Source: a virus. From it: a stretch of DNA of 36,689 nucleotides. The stretch's first letter is position 1, and every line of letters begins with the position of its first letter. The notes under the pieces were generated by a model that worked only from the letters and a program-made list of their open reading frames with translations, had not been told where the DNA came from and did not search any database. Of this stretch, positions 26,720-32,347 are shown in pieces. The DNA is taken from positions 1-36,689 of IMG/VR virus record IMGVR_UViG_3300042546_000192. The stretch is one strand, 5' to 3'. A program made the translations under genes and the position numbers.

Positions 26720-26862
26720 CTGCAGGCAGCCTGCTTACCATCGGAATCTCTGAGGATGATGCTGCTGGTCTAGTGAAGGCTGCAGAGCCGGTTGTTGCAG
26801 GAGCCATACTTTACGGCGGTGCTCAGGTGTGGTCTGTCGTTGAAAAGAAAAAGAAACGCTAG
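26677..26862 (+). CDS. Putative holin (Pam3 gp28-like)
   Basis: A 61-residue protein with two hydrophobic stretches, LLSIVRHLLTLAAGSLLTIGI (quoted from residues 4-24) and VVAGAILYGGAQVWSVV (39-55), and a KKKKR end. This layout fits the small Pam3-gp28-type putative holins. It starts inside the secreted protein gene (43-base overlap) and is the last gene of the late operon. Its stop shares CTAG with the stop of the convergent gene. Confidence 0.65.
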   Translation: MPILLSIVRHLLTLAAGSLLTIGISEDDAAGLVKAAEPVVAGAILYGGAQVWSVVEKKKKR

Positions 26863-26867
26863 TTTCT
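26852..26867. terminator. Possible bidirectional terminator at convergent stops
   Basis: AGAAAC (26852-26857) pairs with GTTTCT (26862-26867) around GCTA. It has A-rich sequence before and T-rich sequence after, so each transcript would see a weak stem followed by a U-rich tail. The stem is only 6 bp and lies across both stop codons. Confidence 0.35.
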
Positions 26868-27344
26868 ATATCTCTTTTGCCGTAGTGGCACATAGTCCTC
26901 TGCAGGAGTCCATGCGTCCACTGCGGTAAACTGAGATACATACTCTCTTAGCTCTTTAAACAGACCTAGTTCGGTTGCCTCGTCGAAGTTCTTTTTAAAC
27001 TGCGCCATAGCCATGGCTCGTATCTTCTCTAGGATACCATCGCTGTCATCATAGAACGTCTGAATCAACAACGTCAGATTAAACTCCTCTGGCTCCTTAC
27101 AGAACAGGAACCACCGCAGCCTGTTTAGCTCTTTAATAGCTCTGACCTGGAATCCTTGCTTGTTGCCTTCCTTGTACGGATTGTAGCTTAGTATCTGACC
27201 TTTGCCGGAGGCGTGGAGCTTATCAAAGAAAAAACAGTAGTCTTTGAGTGCTCTCTCAATAACTGCCATCCATAACTGTCGTTCAGGAGTGTAGACATTG
27301 TTCTCTATGTCTGGCTCTGCGACGGTTATGACGGAAAATTTCAT
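26859..27344 (-). CDS. Conserved phage protein, unknown
   Basis: A 161-residue protein with YTPERQLWMAVIERALKDYC, LNRLRWFLFCKEPEEFN and FKKNFDEATELGLFKEL. I recall the same landmarks in unannotated proteins from other phages' early regions. It is mostly helical with no membrane segment. It is the last gene of the leftward operon and overlaps the nuclease gene by ATGA, so a DNA-metabolism role is possible but unproven. Confidence 0.65.
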   Translation of the reverse strand: MKFSVITVAEPDIENNVYTPERQLWMAVIERALKDYCFFFDKLHASGKGQILSYNPYKEGNKQGFQVRAIKELNRLRWFLFCKEPEEFNLTLLIQTFYDDSDGILEKIRAMAMAQFKKNFDEATELGLFKELREYVSQFTAVDAWTPAEDYVPLRQKRYRN

Positions 27345-27718
27345 AGCTTATTTGAGATGTACTTCGTGGCTATTTCGATTGCCTCTAAAGCCGACCAGCA
27401 TATACAGGCATAGCAGCCTATGGCTAGTAGCTCCTTTATTAGCTCTATCTGCTCCTTGGACGGTCTGTTTGGCTTTACCTTCATTTCGATATAGAGAGCG
27501 CTGTACTTGTCGTTAGCGAACGGTATACAGATGTCAGGTACGCCTTTCTTTACGCCTGCTCTGGCCATTGTAATCCTGCGCTGGATAGAGGCTTTGCGCT
27601 CGTTTGGTATGTGGTACGCGAGTTTCCAGCCAGGATGTTGGTGAGACATGGCCCTGGCGTAATCAAAGAACTGAATCATCTGCAGTTCTTCAGGGCCATG
27701 CCTAAAGGGGCGTTTCAT
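27341..27718 (-). CDS. VRR-NUC domain nuclease
   Basis: A 125-residue stand-alone VRR-NUC protein of the PD-(D/E)XK superfamily. HIPNER (residues 36-41) precedes AGVKKGVPDI (D62) and YIEMKVKPNRPSKEQ (E78, K80), which supply the metal-binding D and ExK residues. Phage members are proposed to act as structure-specific nucleases, for example Holliday-junction resolvases. It starts inside the stop of a small upstream ORF (ATGA). Confidence 0.85.
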   Translation of the reverse strand: MKRPFRHGPEELQMIQFFDYARAMSHQHPGWKLAYHIPNERKASIQRRITMARAGVKKGVPDICIPFANDKYSALYIEMKVKPNRPSKEQIELIKELLAIGCYACICWSALEAIEIATKYISNKL

Positions 27719-27822
27719 TTCTTCTTCTTAGGCTTTTGCTTTTCGGCCCCTTTTATTTTGCCCTTGTTTACGGTTGCGTAGAACACTTCTTCGCCTTTGT
27801 CCTCGCCGTAAAACTCCTGCAT
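27715..27822 (-). CDS. 35-residue basic peptide nested in the 27728 gene
   Basis: The peptide begins MQEFYGEDKGEEVFYATVNK and ends in a Lys-rich tail. KGEEVFYAT-N is a pattern seen at the ends of small phage proteins. Its stop overlaps the nuclease start by ATGA, the spacing used throughout this operon. It lies in another frame over the C-terminal part of the 27728-28018 ORF. It may be a separate gene, or the original C-terminus of that ORF after a frameshift. Confidence 0.5.
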   Translation of the reverse strand: MQEFYGEDKGEEVFYATVNKGKIKGAEKQKPKKKK

Positions 27823-28018
27823 TTTTTCTCTTATTTTTAGTCCTTTCTTTGTCAGCGGCGCCATGAAGTTCCTTATGTATTTTAAGAGCCTCCTCGTATG
27901 TTACAGACACCAGGTTCATCCAATCAAGGACTCTTCCTCGTCGGTAGAACTCTAGCGACAGCTCCAGTAGAGCGTTGGCAGCTTTGTTGTATAAAAAGTC
28001 AGACGATATATTAAGCAT
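27728..28018 (-). CDS. Small protein with basic, possibly off-frame C-terminus
   Basis: A 96-residue ORF. The first ~60 residues are a normal helical sequence (YNKAANALLELSLEFYRRGR). The last ~35 are almost all Arg/Lys/Asn/Gly, and the DNA there encodes the more protein-like nested peptide in another frame. The true product may therefore end differently. It overlaps the upstream gene by 8 bases. Function is unknown. Confidence 0.55.
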   Translation of the reverse strand: MLNISSDFLYNKAANALLELSLEFYRRGRVLDWMNLVSVTYEEALKIHKELHGAADKERTKNKRKNAGVLRRGQRRRSVLRNRKQGQNKRGRKAKA

Positions 28019-28256
28019 TGCTTTCTCCTTTGCTTCCAGCCTTTAGTTTCTCCATGAGGCGCTTGCGACTATCAACAAATGTTAGCTTGATAGTGGCGTC
28101 TGGATTCCTCTTCGCGTATCCATCCTTAAAGCCTTGAGCGTATGCATCGTATATCATATCTGCTATCCAGTCCGCATCCTCATACCTCGTGATGTCATTT
28201 AGCAGATTGAGCGGAAACATCTTCTCTATCATTTCATCCATGTCTATGTCGGTCAT
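28011..28256 (-). CDS. Small protein with FKDGY motif
   Basis: An 81-residue acidic protein with IYDAYAQGFKDGYAK (about 36-50), a variant of the F-x-x-GY-x motif repeated in several proteins of this operon. SD GGAGAA lies upstream; the start region (GGAGAA.GTATGACCGACA) matches that of the gene at 30567. It is the first gene after the tRNA. Function is unknown. Confidence 0.6.
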   Translation of the reverse strand: MTDIDMDEMIEKMFPLNLLNDITRYEDADWIADMIYDAYAQGFKDGYAKRNPDATIKLTFVDSRKRLMEKLKAGSKGESNA

Positions 28257-28275
28257 ACATTCTCCTTTGTGTTTC

Positions 28276-28357
28276 GGAAGAGGCAGGATTCGAACCTGCG
28301 GTACCTAAGTACTCCTCGTTAGCAGTGAGGTGATTTAAGCCACTCATCCACTCTTCC
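28276..28357 (-). tRNA. tRNA-Ser (anticodon GCU)
   Basis: On the minus strand the acceptor GGAAGAG pairs with CTCTTCC (7 bp). There is a 3-bp D stem (GAT/ATC). The anticodon loop CTGCTAA gives anticodon GCU for AGC/AGU serine codons. The long variable arm (GTAC/GTAC) is typical of tRNA-Ser, and the T arm is GCAGG-TTCGAAT-CCTGC. The last pair of the anticodon stem is A-C. CCA is not encoded and would be added by the host enzyme. Confidence 0.93.
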
Positions 28358-28364
28358 ATAAGTA

Positions 28365-28428
28365 GGACTATGCCAGCAACAGCCAACATGGGCCTCGTCA
28401 TCAGCGAGATGGACGTCTGGCATAGCCC
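28365..28428 (-). ncRNA. Structured RNA with tRNA-like features
   Basis: On the minus strand GGGCTATGCCAG (28428-28417) pairs over 12 bases with CTGGCATAGTCC (28376-28365). The 40-base interior holds a 5-bp hairpin with a 7-base loop CTGATGA, like an anticodon arm reading GAU (Ile). The two irregular pairs, one in each stem, are G-U in minus-strand RNA but A-C in plus-strand RNA, so the minus strand is the likely functional one. No T arm exists. It ends 7 bases before the tRNA-Ser. Confidence 0.6.
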
Positions 28429-28434
28429 TGAAAA

Positions 28435-28860
28435 TCATTCTTCTATCTTCTTTAGGCCCTGCACAACATGTAGGCAGAGCGTCATGCATTGTTTTACCTG
28501 CTCTTCGCTAGGCTCATTGTTGTACGGATAGCCATTTAGCGAATGGATATATTCTAGCGTATCGCAACCAGAGCAGGAGCCGTAGCTGACTATTACGGCA
28601 CACCAAGAGTCTCGTAAACTTCCTGACCATCCAGACTTTTCCTGGATGATGTAAAGGTAGTCTCCTTGGTAGTCTTCACCTCCAAGTTGCACAATGTTCT
28701 CTGGGCTTAGTATGCTTTCATAATCTCCGTATTGGTTATCCTCCAACACTTCTACAACCATCTTCACAATGTCGCAGTAGCTACCTGGAATCTTCTTGCG
28801 TAGCTTCTCTTCGGCCTTGTGCTTGTTGCGAAACCAGGCATCGACGTATTTCTGAATCAT
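28435..28860 (-). CDS. Conserved phage protein, unknown
   Basis: A 141-residue protein with DYQGDYLYIIQEKSGWSGS and VSYGSCSGCDTLEYI. The GSCSGCDTL segment recurs in phage hypothetical proteins as I recall them, and its cysteines could bind metal. It is linked to the gene before it by ATGA and ends just before the structured RNA. Function is unknown. Confidence 0.65.
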   Translation of the reverse strand: MIQKYVDAWFRNKHKAEEKLRKKIPGSYCDIVKMVVEVLEDNQYGDYESILSPENIVQLGGEDYQGDYLYIIQEKSGWSGSLRDSWCAVIVSYGSCSGCDTLEYIHSLNGYPYNNEPSEEQVKQCMTLCLHVVQGLKKIEE

Positions 28861-29378
28861 GCTTCCTCCTTCGGCGGCTCAGGTATTGGCATCCAGTGGG
28901 TGACTTGATCCTTATTGTAGTGTTTCCATCCACTGCACTCACTAGGATCTCCTGATGCAGTTTCAATAAAAACATATTCGCTTGTCCCGCATTTTATCCA
29001 TGCTAATACATTAGTGTTTCGATCTGGCAATCTAGTCCTTACTGAAATCCAGTTATTAAGAGTTGCTGAACTACTGACATCCACCATTTTGCTGACATCG
29101 ACAATATGGTTCCAGCTATCGGTGTCCTCCAATGCTTCTTGATACGCTGCTTTTGCATCAGCATCATCCTTAAATAGCTTTAGTCTACCGCCAGATTCTT
29201 CCATTAGTTGATCCTGCAACTCTTGTATCCTAGCCTCAGCCTCCTCTAGCGCTGCGTGTGCGTGTTCCTGTGCTGCTTTGTAGCCAGCGAGAAAACACTT
29301 TTTTTCAATGGCACCTGTGCCTGTCAATGCGTGTTTGTTTATATATTCCTCTGCCAACTCTTTAGGTGTTTTGCTCAT
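28857..29378 (-). CDS. DUF551-domain protein
   Basis: A 173-residue protein. The N-terminus has CFLAGYKAAQEHA (about 28-40), then a coiled coil. The C-terminal ~60 residues are a DUF551 domain: WISVRTRLPDRNTNVLAWI through to HWMPIPEPPK. DUF551 proteins are common in phage early regions and have no proven function. It overlaps the next gene by ATGA. Confidence 0.75.
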   Translation of the reverse strand: MSKTPKELAEEYINKHALTGTGAIEKKCFLAGYKAAQEHAHAALEEAEARIQELQDQLMEESGGRLKLFKDDADAKAAYQEALEDTDSWNHIVDVSKMVDVSSSATLNNWISVRTRLPDRNTNVLAWIKCGTSEYVFIETASGDPSECSGWKHYNKDQVTHWMPIPEPPKEEA

Positions 29379-29380
29379 CT

Positions 29381-29773
29381 TTAGTCTCCTGCTTTAATAG
29401 TTCTTTCTGGATATGGATACATTCGGTTTCCTTTATCTGCTTCGGCCCAAATCTCTCTTTGCTTTGCTTGCATTTCCTCAGTCAAACCTGGAAGCTCGCA
29501 CCAGTGTTTATATTCATCTGCTGGCAGGTAAAGAGGTTCTGGATCCTCACCAAATGGATTTTTAAATCCAGCTACGAGAACGCTCTTGCCATTGTGATCT
29601 ACTGCCTTAAAGCCTAAGACGATAGCGTAATGATTAAAATCGTTTGGTATCCACAACTGAACATAAGAGTCCGGCCATATCTCATCTTCATGCTTAAAGA
29701 TGCCACGGAACTCTTTTCTCTGTTCTGGTGTTATCCACTTTAGTTTTGTTGGTTCACTATTATTTTCGCTCAT
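29381..29773 (-). CDS. Hypothetical protein
   Basis: A 130-residue acidic soluble protein with WIPNDFNHYAIVLGFKAVD and a Pro/Tyr-rich end (GNRMYPYPERT). It overlaps the upstream gene by 14 bases. No motif, signal or membrane segment is seen. Confidence 0.6.
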   Translation of the reverse strand: MSENNSEPTKLKWITPEQRKEFRGIFKHEDEIWPDSYVQLWIPNDFNHYAIVLGFKAVDHNGKSVLVAGFKNPFGEDPEPLYLPADEYKHWCELPGLTEEMQAKQREIWAEADKGNRMYPYPERTIKAGD

Positions 29774-30041
29774 CTTTCTTTTCCTTTGTAACTGCTGCGT
29801 AAATTGAGTGTAACATTCCTGTTATCTCTTCCTTCTCGTCGTTCTCATAATGAAGCGCATAGTTTCGCGACTGTAGTGTGTCCAGAATCTGCTGCAGGCC
29901 ACTCTTCATAGCTGCCTCATATCCGGCATAGAACGCATCGCGAACGAACTCCTTGTAGCTAAACGGAGCTGGATCATCCGGTAGCTTGTCGGCATACGAA
30001 TATCCAGCACTCCTAAAAGTCTTTGTCATTTGCAGCTCCAC
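29760..30041 (-). CDS. Small protein with FYAGYEAA motif
   Basis: A 93-residue protein with FVRDAFYAGYEAAMKSG (about residues 31-47), the recurrent F-x-AGY-x-A motif of this operon, then a helical end rich in Glu/Lys. ATG 30041 is the longest start, overlapping the upstream gene by 16 bases; the second Met (residue 5, 30029) would leave a 4-base overlap like its neighbours. Function is unknown. Confidence 0.6.
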   Translation of the reverse strand: MELQMTKTFRSAGYSYADKLPDDPAPFSYKEFVRDAFYAGYEAAMKSGLQQILDTLQSRNYALHYENDEKEEITGMLHSIYAAVTKEKKDERK

Positions 30042-30292
30042 GATTTGATTGCATGAAACGAGTACCGTTTGTTTCCTTTACAGCTTAAAAAGCTGTCTTC
30101 TCGCCATGCCGTACACGTCTGAGCGTTCTCAATGGAGTTGTCGGTAAACTGAATTTTGCATTCTGTTTGTGTTTGATACGGAGACAACACAGTGAACAAG
30201 AATTTCAAAATATACAGAAAACCAAAAACACCAAACAGAACTAAAACAACACCTACTAAAAATATTGGTAAGTCCTTTGTTAGGTAGCTCAT
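30026..30292 (-). CDS. Single-pass membrane protein
   Basis: An 88-residue protein with a strong membrane segment (IFLVGVVLVLFGVFGFLYIL, residues 10-29) and a C-terminal part with four cysteines. By charge, the short N-terminus (K6, D7) is ambiguous; the cysteine-rich part could be periplasmic. ATGA overlaps the preceding gene. It may affect the host envelope, but nothing specific is recognisable. Confidence 0.6.
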   Translation of the reverse strand: MSYLTKDLPIFLVGVVLVLFGVFGFLYILKFLFTVLSPYQTQTECKIQFTDNSIENAQTCTAWREDSFLSCKGNKRYSFHAIKSWSCK

Positions 30293-30567
30293 GCGTCTAG
30301 ATCCTCTTCGTCTATCTCGCTTTTGAGCATTGCTGAGATGTCTGCCATTGTAGACTCTATCTCCTTGCGCAGCCTGTTGCCCTCCTCGCGTAGCTGCTCA
30401 GGACTAACACCGTCTGTGGTGCCTGATGCATAGCCAGCAATGAAGGCGTTCTCCAGGTCGCCTATTGTAAGCGGAGCCTCTGGGCTGATTGTGTTTACAA
30501 CGTGGTACATGTACATGCGAGCACGTTCCTTAGCTCGTAATAATCTTTCTGCCATAGTGTCGGTCAT
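30289..30567 (-). CDS. Small helical protein with FIAGYASG motif
   Basis: A 92-residue protein with IGDLENAFIAGYASGTTDG (about 37-55) and a charged helical C-terminus likely to coil. It overlaps both neighbours by ATGA. Function is unknown. Confidence 0.6.
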   Translation of the reverse strand: MTDTMAERLLRAKERARMYMYHVVNTISPEAPLTIGDLENAFIAGYASGTTDGVSPEQLREEGNRLRKEIESTMADISAMLKSEIDEEDLDA

Positions 30568-30920
30568 ACGTTCTCCATCTTTAATATTTCGATCAGTTGC
30601 TCTTGGCTTATCTCCTTGCGGTTCCAGTAAATCCTACCGTCTGACGGTTGGCGTTGCTCAAACTGCAGTAGCTTCATTCCAAGATAATTTGGATCGGCTT
30701 TACATGCCTCGTGAACCTTCTTGAGGAGAGTTCGCTGAGCGAGACTAACATCGCCCATGAACCTCTTCTCCTCTATCAGCATCCACTTACCTGTTTTATA
30801 ATTGCCCCACACATAATCCAGGTTGGTCGCAATGTAGCCATGACGTGAGTCCAGTGCCGGTTGGACTCTCAGCCAGTCTCCAAATTCAGTTCCTTTGTCG
30901 TCGTAGCGTTGTCGTGTCAT
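30564..30920 (-). CDS. Possible PD-(D/E)XK nuclease-like protein
   Basis: A 118-residue protein with NLDYVWGNY (D35) followed 15 residues on by MLIEEKRF (E50-E51-K52), the D...(E/D)xK arrangement of PD-(D/E)XK nucleases. The segment DGRIYWNRKEISQEQLIEIL follows. Size and position in an early operon fit a small nuclease or an inactivated relative. The call rests on this motif only. Its start overlaps the upstream stop (TAATG). Confidence 0.45.
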   Translation of the reverse strand: MTRQRYDDKGTEFGDWLRVQPALDSRHGYIATNLDYVWGNYKTGKWMLIEEKRFMGDVSLAQRTLLKKVHEACKADPNYLGMKLLQFEQRQPSDGRIYWNRKEISQEQLIEILKMENV

Positions 30921-31210
30921 TAGAAGTTAAACTTATCGAACATCTCGTCCACAGTCTTATTCACTACAGCATCAATAGCGTTCTTTACTTCGCCGTCTGT
31001 CGGACCTTGACCAGTCCATGACCTAGCTTCTTGAAGAAGGCTAATCAAAATATCCAACTCCTCTGGAAAGAACTGCTTAGCTTCCTTGTACTCTCCAGTC
31101 TGTTTGTCTTTGTAGCTTTTGCGAAATGAGAAGCTGTAGCCACCGTTTCTCGTCTGCCACATTGCTACGTCGATGCCTTTGTTTCTCGCTGCTTTAATCG
31201 GTTTGTTCAT
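30920..31210 (-). CDS. Small protein, possible ssDNA-binding (PC4-like)
   Basis: A 96-residue protein, first of the leftward operon, with a beta-sheet-like core: WQTRNGGYSFSFRKSYKDKQ and AKQFFPEELDILISLLQEA. The pattern of aromatic and basic residues, followed by a helix, recalls small PC4-like single-strand DNA-binding proteins of phages. SD AAAGGA precedes the start by 6 bases. The call is tentative. Confidence 0.5.
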   Translation of the reverse strand: MNKPIKAARNKGIDVAMWQTRNGGYSFSFRKSYKDKQTGEYKEAKQFFPEELDILISLLQEARSWTGQGPTDGEVKNAIDAVVNKTVDEMFDKFNF

Positions 31211-31228
31211 AAATCATCCTTTAAAGTA

Positions 31229-31257
31229 TTGCCTAACTACATGCGAGACATTATCAT
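31229..31257 (+). promoter_or_regulatory. Rightward promoter candidate
   Basis: TTGCCT (31229-31234), 17 bases, then TATCAT (31252-31257). The predicted start of transcription falls at about 31264, next to ATG 31266, so the mRNA would be leaderless. The -10 overlaps that of the leftward promoter. Confidence 0.45.
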
Positions 31258-31276
31258 GCCTCTCTATGCACGACAA
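31248..31276 (-). promoter_or_regulatory. Leftward early promoter
   Basis: On the minus strand TTGTCG (31276-31271), 17 bases, then TAATGT (31253-31248) with an extended -10 TGA just before it. The leader would be about 30 bases with SD AAAGGA before ATG 31210. It can drive the whole leftward operon. Confidence 0.6.
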
Positions 31277-31469
31277 TACACAATCTAATAATTTAGAGTC
31301 GTATGTGGATAGCAACGCTGTCATGGAGTTCCTTAGTGTGCCACGTCGCACGCTAGAGCTACTTGTTAAGCAGGGCCTGCCACATATTCGAATTAACCGA
31401 AGCCGCCGGTATCGTCTCAGTGAGATACAAGCGTGGATTGATGCCAAGCAGGAGGAGCGAAAGCAATGA
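31266..31469 (+). CDS. Excisionase-like HTH DNA-binding protein
   Basis: A 67-residue protein with an AlpA/Xis/MerR-type winged helix: NAVMEFLSVPRRTLELLVKQ, then the wing LPHIRINRSRRYRLSEIQAW. Such proteins choose a binding site by a short HTH and the RRYR wing. ATG 31266 is chosen as the first Met after the promoter; a longer upstream frame would run across the promoters. It faces away from the leftward operon, so it probably regulates the divergent promoters. It overlaps the next gene by ATGA. Confidence 0.7.
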   Translation: MHDNTQSNNLESYVDSNAVMEFLSVPRRTLELLVKQGLPHIRINRSRRYRLSEIQAWIDAKQEERKQ

Positions 31470-31741
31470 AGTACGCAGCGAAGGACAAAGCTGATTTATA
31501 CAAGAGACTCCACGCCATACTGCCAGAGTACAGGCCTATTTCAGAGTTCAACGGCAAGAGCGGCTCTTATAAAGCCGTAGACGCCGATGGTCGCGTTTTT
31601 CTCGTGACCTGGACCTGCGAGGAGGACCAAGTGCCACGACGCTCTGAGCGCTTCCTAATGGACTATAACAAGCTGTGTTCTGCGAGTGATACGGCTGTCG
31701 CTTGGTTTAAGCCGGATGACGGCTGGACTTTTGAGGAATAA
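31466..31741 (+). CDS. Hypothetical protein
   Basis: A 91-residue soluble protein, basic at the N-terminus and acidic at the end, with YKAVDADGRVFLVTWTCEED. Coupled to the HTH gene by ATGA and followed by a terminator-like stem. No family is recognised. Confidence 0.6.
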   Translation: MKYAAKDKADLYKRLHAILPEYRPISEFNGKSGSYKAVDADGRVFLVTWTCEEDQVPRRSERFLMDYNKLCSASDTAVAWFKPDDGWTFEE

Positions 31742-31782
31742 AAAAAACCACTCGATACCTTGGCCGGAAAAGAGTGGCTTTT
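31741..31782 (+). terminator. Terminator or attenuator before the initiator gene
   Basis: CCACTC (31748-31753) pairs with GAGTGG (31772-31777), preceded by seven A and followed by CTTTT. With only four T it is likely leaky. It would set how much transcript reaches the winged-helix gene at 31808, for which no separate promoter is clear. Confidence 0.55.
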
Positions 31783-31790
31783 AGAGAGCT

Positions 31791-31806
31791 GAAGAGTCGC
31801 CTCTTC
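31791..31806 (+). promoter_or_regulatory. Hairpin abutting the winged-helix gene start
   Basis: GAAGAG pairs with CTCTTC around TCGC. The stem ends one base before ATG 31808 and covers the only SD-like purines, so it should reduce translation. Confidence 0.5.
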
Positions 31807-31807
31807 T

Positions 31808-32083
31808 ATGAAAAATACAATAACACCACCACGATATTTTCTCAAGTTCTATAACGACATCATGACTGGCGAGATTACAGCCAGAGAGGCACTGGTCTAT
31901 GCCATAGTGGCAGAGTTTGAAGCTAACGGCGCTCAGTGCTTTATCAGCCGCAAGGAGTTAGGCCAAAGGATTAATGAGTCTGAGCACTCCGCAGAACGAG
32001 CTGTTCAGGTACTCTTAAAAGCTGGTTTGCTGGTCAGTCGGAGAGACGGTCGGACTAGGTACCTTTCTACCAGAAAACGGTAA
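31808..32083 (+). CDS. Winged-helix protein, candidate replication initiator
   Basis: A 91-residue protein with a winged-helix domain: REALVYAIVAEFEANGAQCF, ISRKELGQRINESEHSAERAV (recognition region, about 47-67), and a wing LVSRRDGRTRYLS. The layout resembles helix-turn-helix parts of DnaD/Rep-type initiators. The iteron array begins four bases after its stop, as for plasmid Rep genes next to their origins. A role in binding those iterons is inferred; simple repression is the alternative. Confidence 0.6.
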   Translation: MKNTITPPRYFLKFYNDIMTGEITAREALVYAIVAEFEANGAQCFISRKELGQRINESEHSAERAVQVLLKAGLLVSRRDGRTRYLSTRKR

Positions 32084-32273
32084 ACGATCTGTGCGCCAGT
32101 GAACAGAATCTGTGCGCCAGTGAACAGATCATCTGTGCGAAATGGGGCCTTGATCTGTGCGCCGGTGATACACTAATCAGATCAATAATTATAATAATAC
32201 ATATAGATCAATCTAATCAGATCAATGATCAGCAGTTAGCCTGTTGATAACTCTGTGGATAACTGTGTATAAG
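32084..32273. other. Candidate replication origin
   Basis: The stretch joins, in order, the four iterons, an AT-rich segment (32173-32230) with CTAATCAGATCAAT at 32173 and 32213 and a third AGATCAAT at 32205, and three tandem DnaA boxes on the minus strand: TGTTGATAA (32242), TGTGGATAA (32254, consensus) and TGTGTATAA (32264). Seven GATC sites lie between 32086 and 32230. The layout is that of iteron-type origins opened by Rep and DnaA. Confidence 0.7.
32087..32172. repeat. Four iterons of ~22 bp
   Basis: ATCTGTGCG begins at 32087, 32108, 32131 and 32153 (spacing 21, 23, 22). Copies 1 and 2 are the same over 20 bases (ATCTGTGCGCCAGTGAACAG), and copies 3 and 4 are diverged. Full copies carry a short dyad, ATCTGT...ACAG. 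The spacing places all on one face of the helix. Confidence 0.85.
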
Positions 32274-32308
32274 ATTACTAGGTTCAGTCCTAGTGTTGGT
32301 CACACGCA

Positions 32309-32347
32309 GCACAGGTCAGCGCACACATGCTGGCCTGTGCTTTTTTT
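32309..32347 (+). terminator. Strong terminator downstream of the origin
   Basis: GCACAGGTCAGC (32309-32320) pairs with GCTGGCCTGTGC (32329-32340), 12 bp with one G-U, followed by seven T. It ends rightward transcripts that have crossed the origin. A smaller palindrome, ACTAGG/CCTAGT, is at 32277-32294. Confidence 0.92.

Noticed and set aside
27069-27077. An additional CAACGTCAG
   Set aside because: It lies in the middle of a coding sequence away from any promoter; probably chance.
28377-28416. CTGATGA on the minus strand, as in a hammerhead ribozyme core
   Set aside because: The second core element GAAA is missing before the closing stem and there is no room for stem I. The bases fit better as a hairpin loop.
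31173-31265. N-terminal extension of the excisionase-like protein
   Set aside because: It would run across both promoters and lacks an SD; the domain starts well after ATG 31266.
32087-32172. Regular repeats as a CRISPR array
   Set aside because: The unit is ~22 bp with no distinct spacers and no cas genes; iterons explain it.
32277-32294. ACTAGGTTCAGTCCTAGT, similar to a tRNA T arm, as a possible attachment site
   Set aside because: The loop is 6 rather than 7 bases, no acceptor end follows, and the genome has no integrase.
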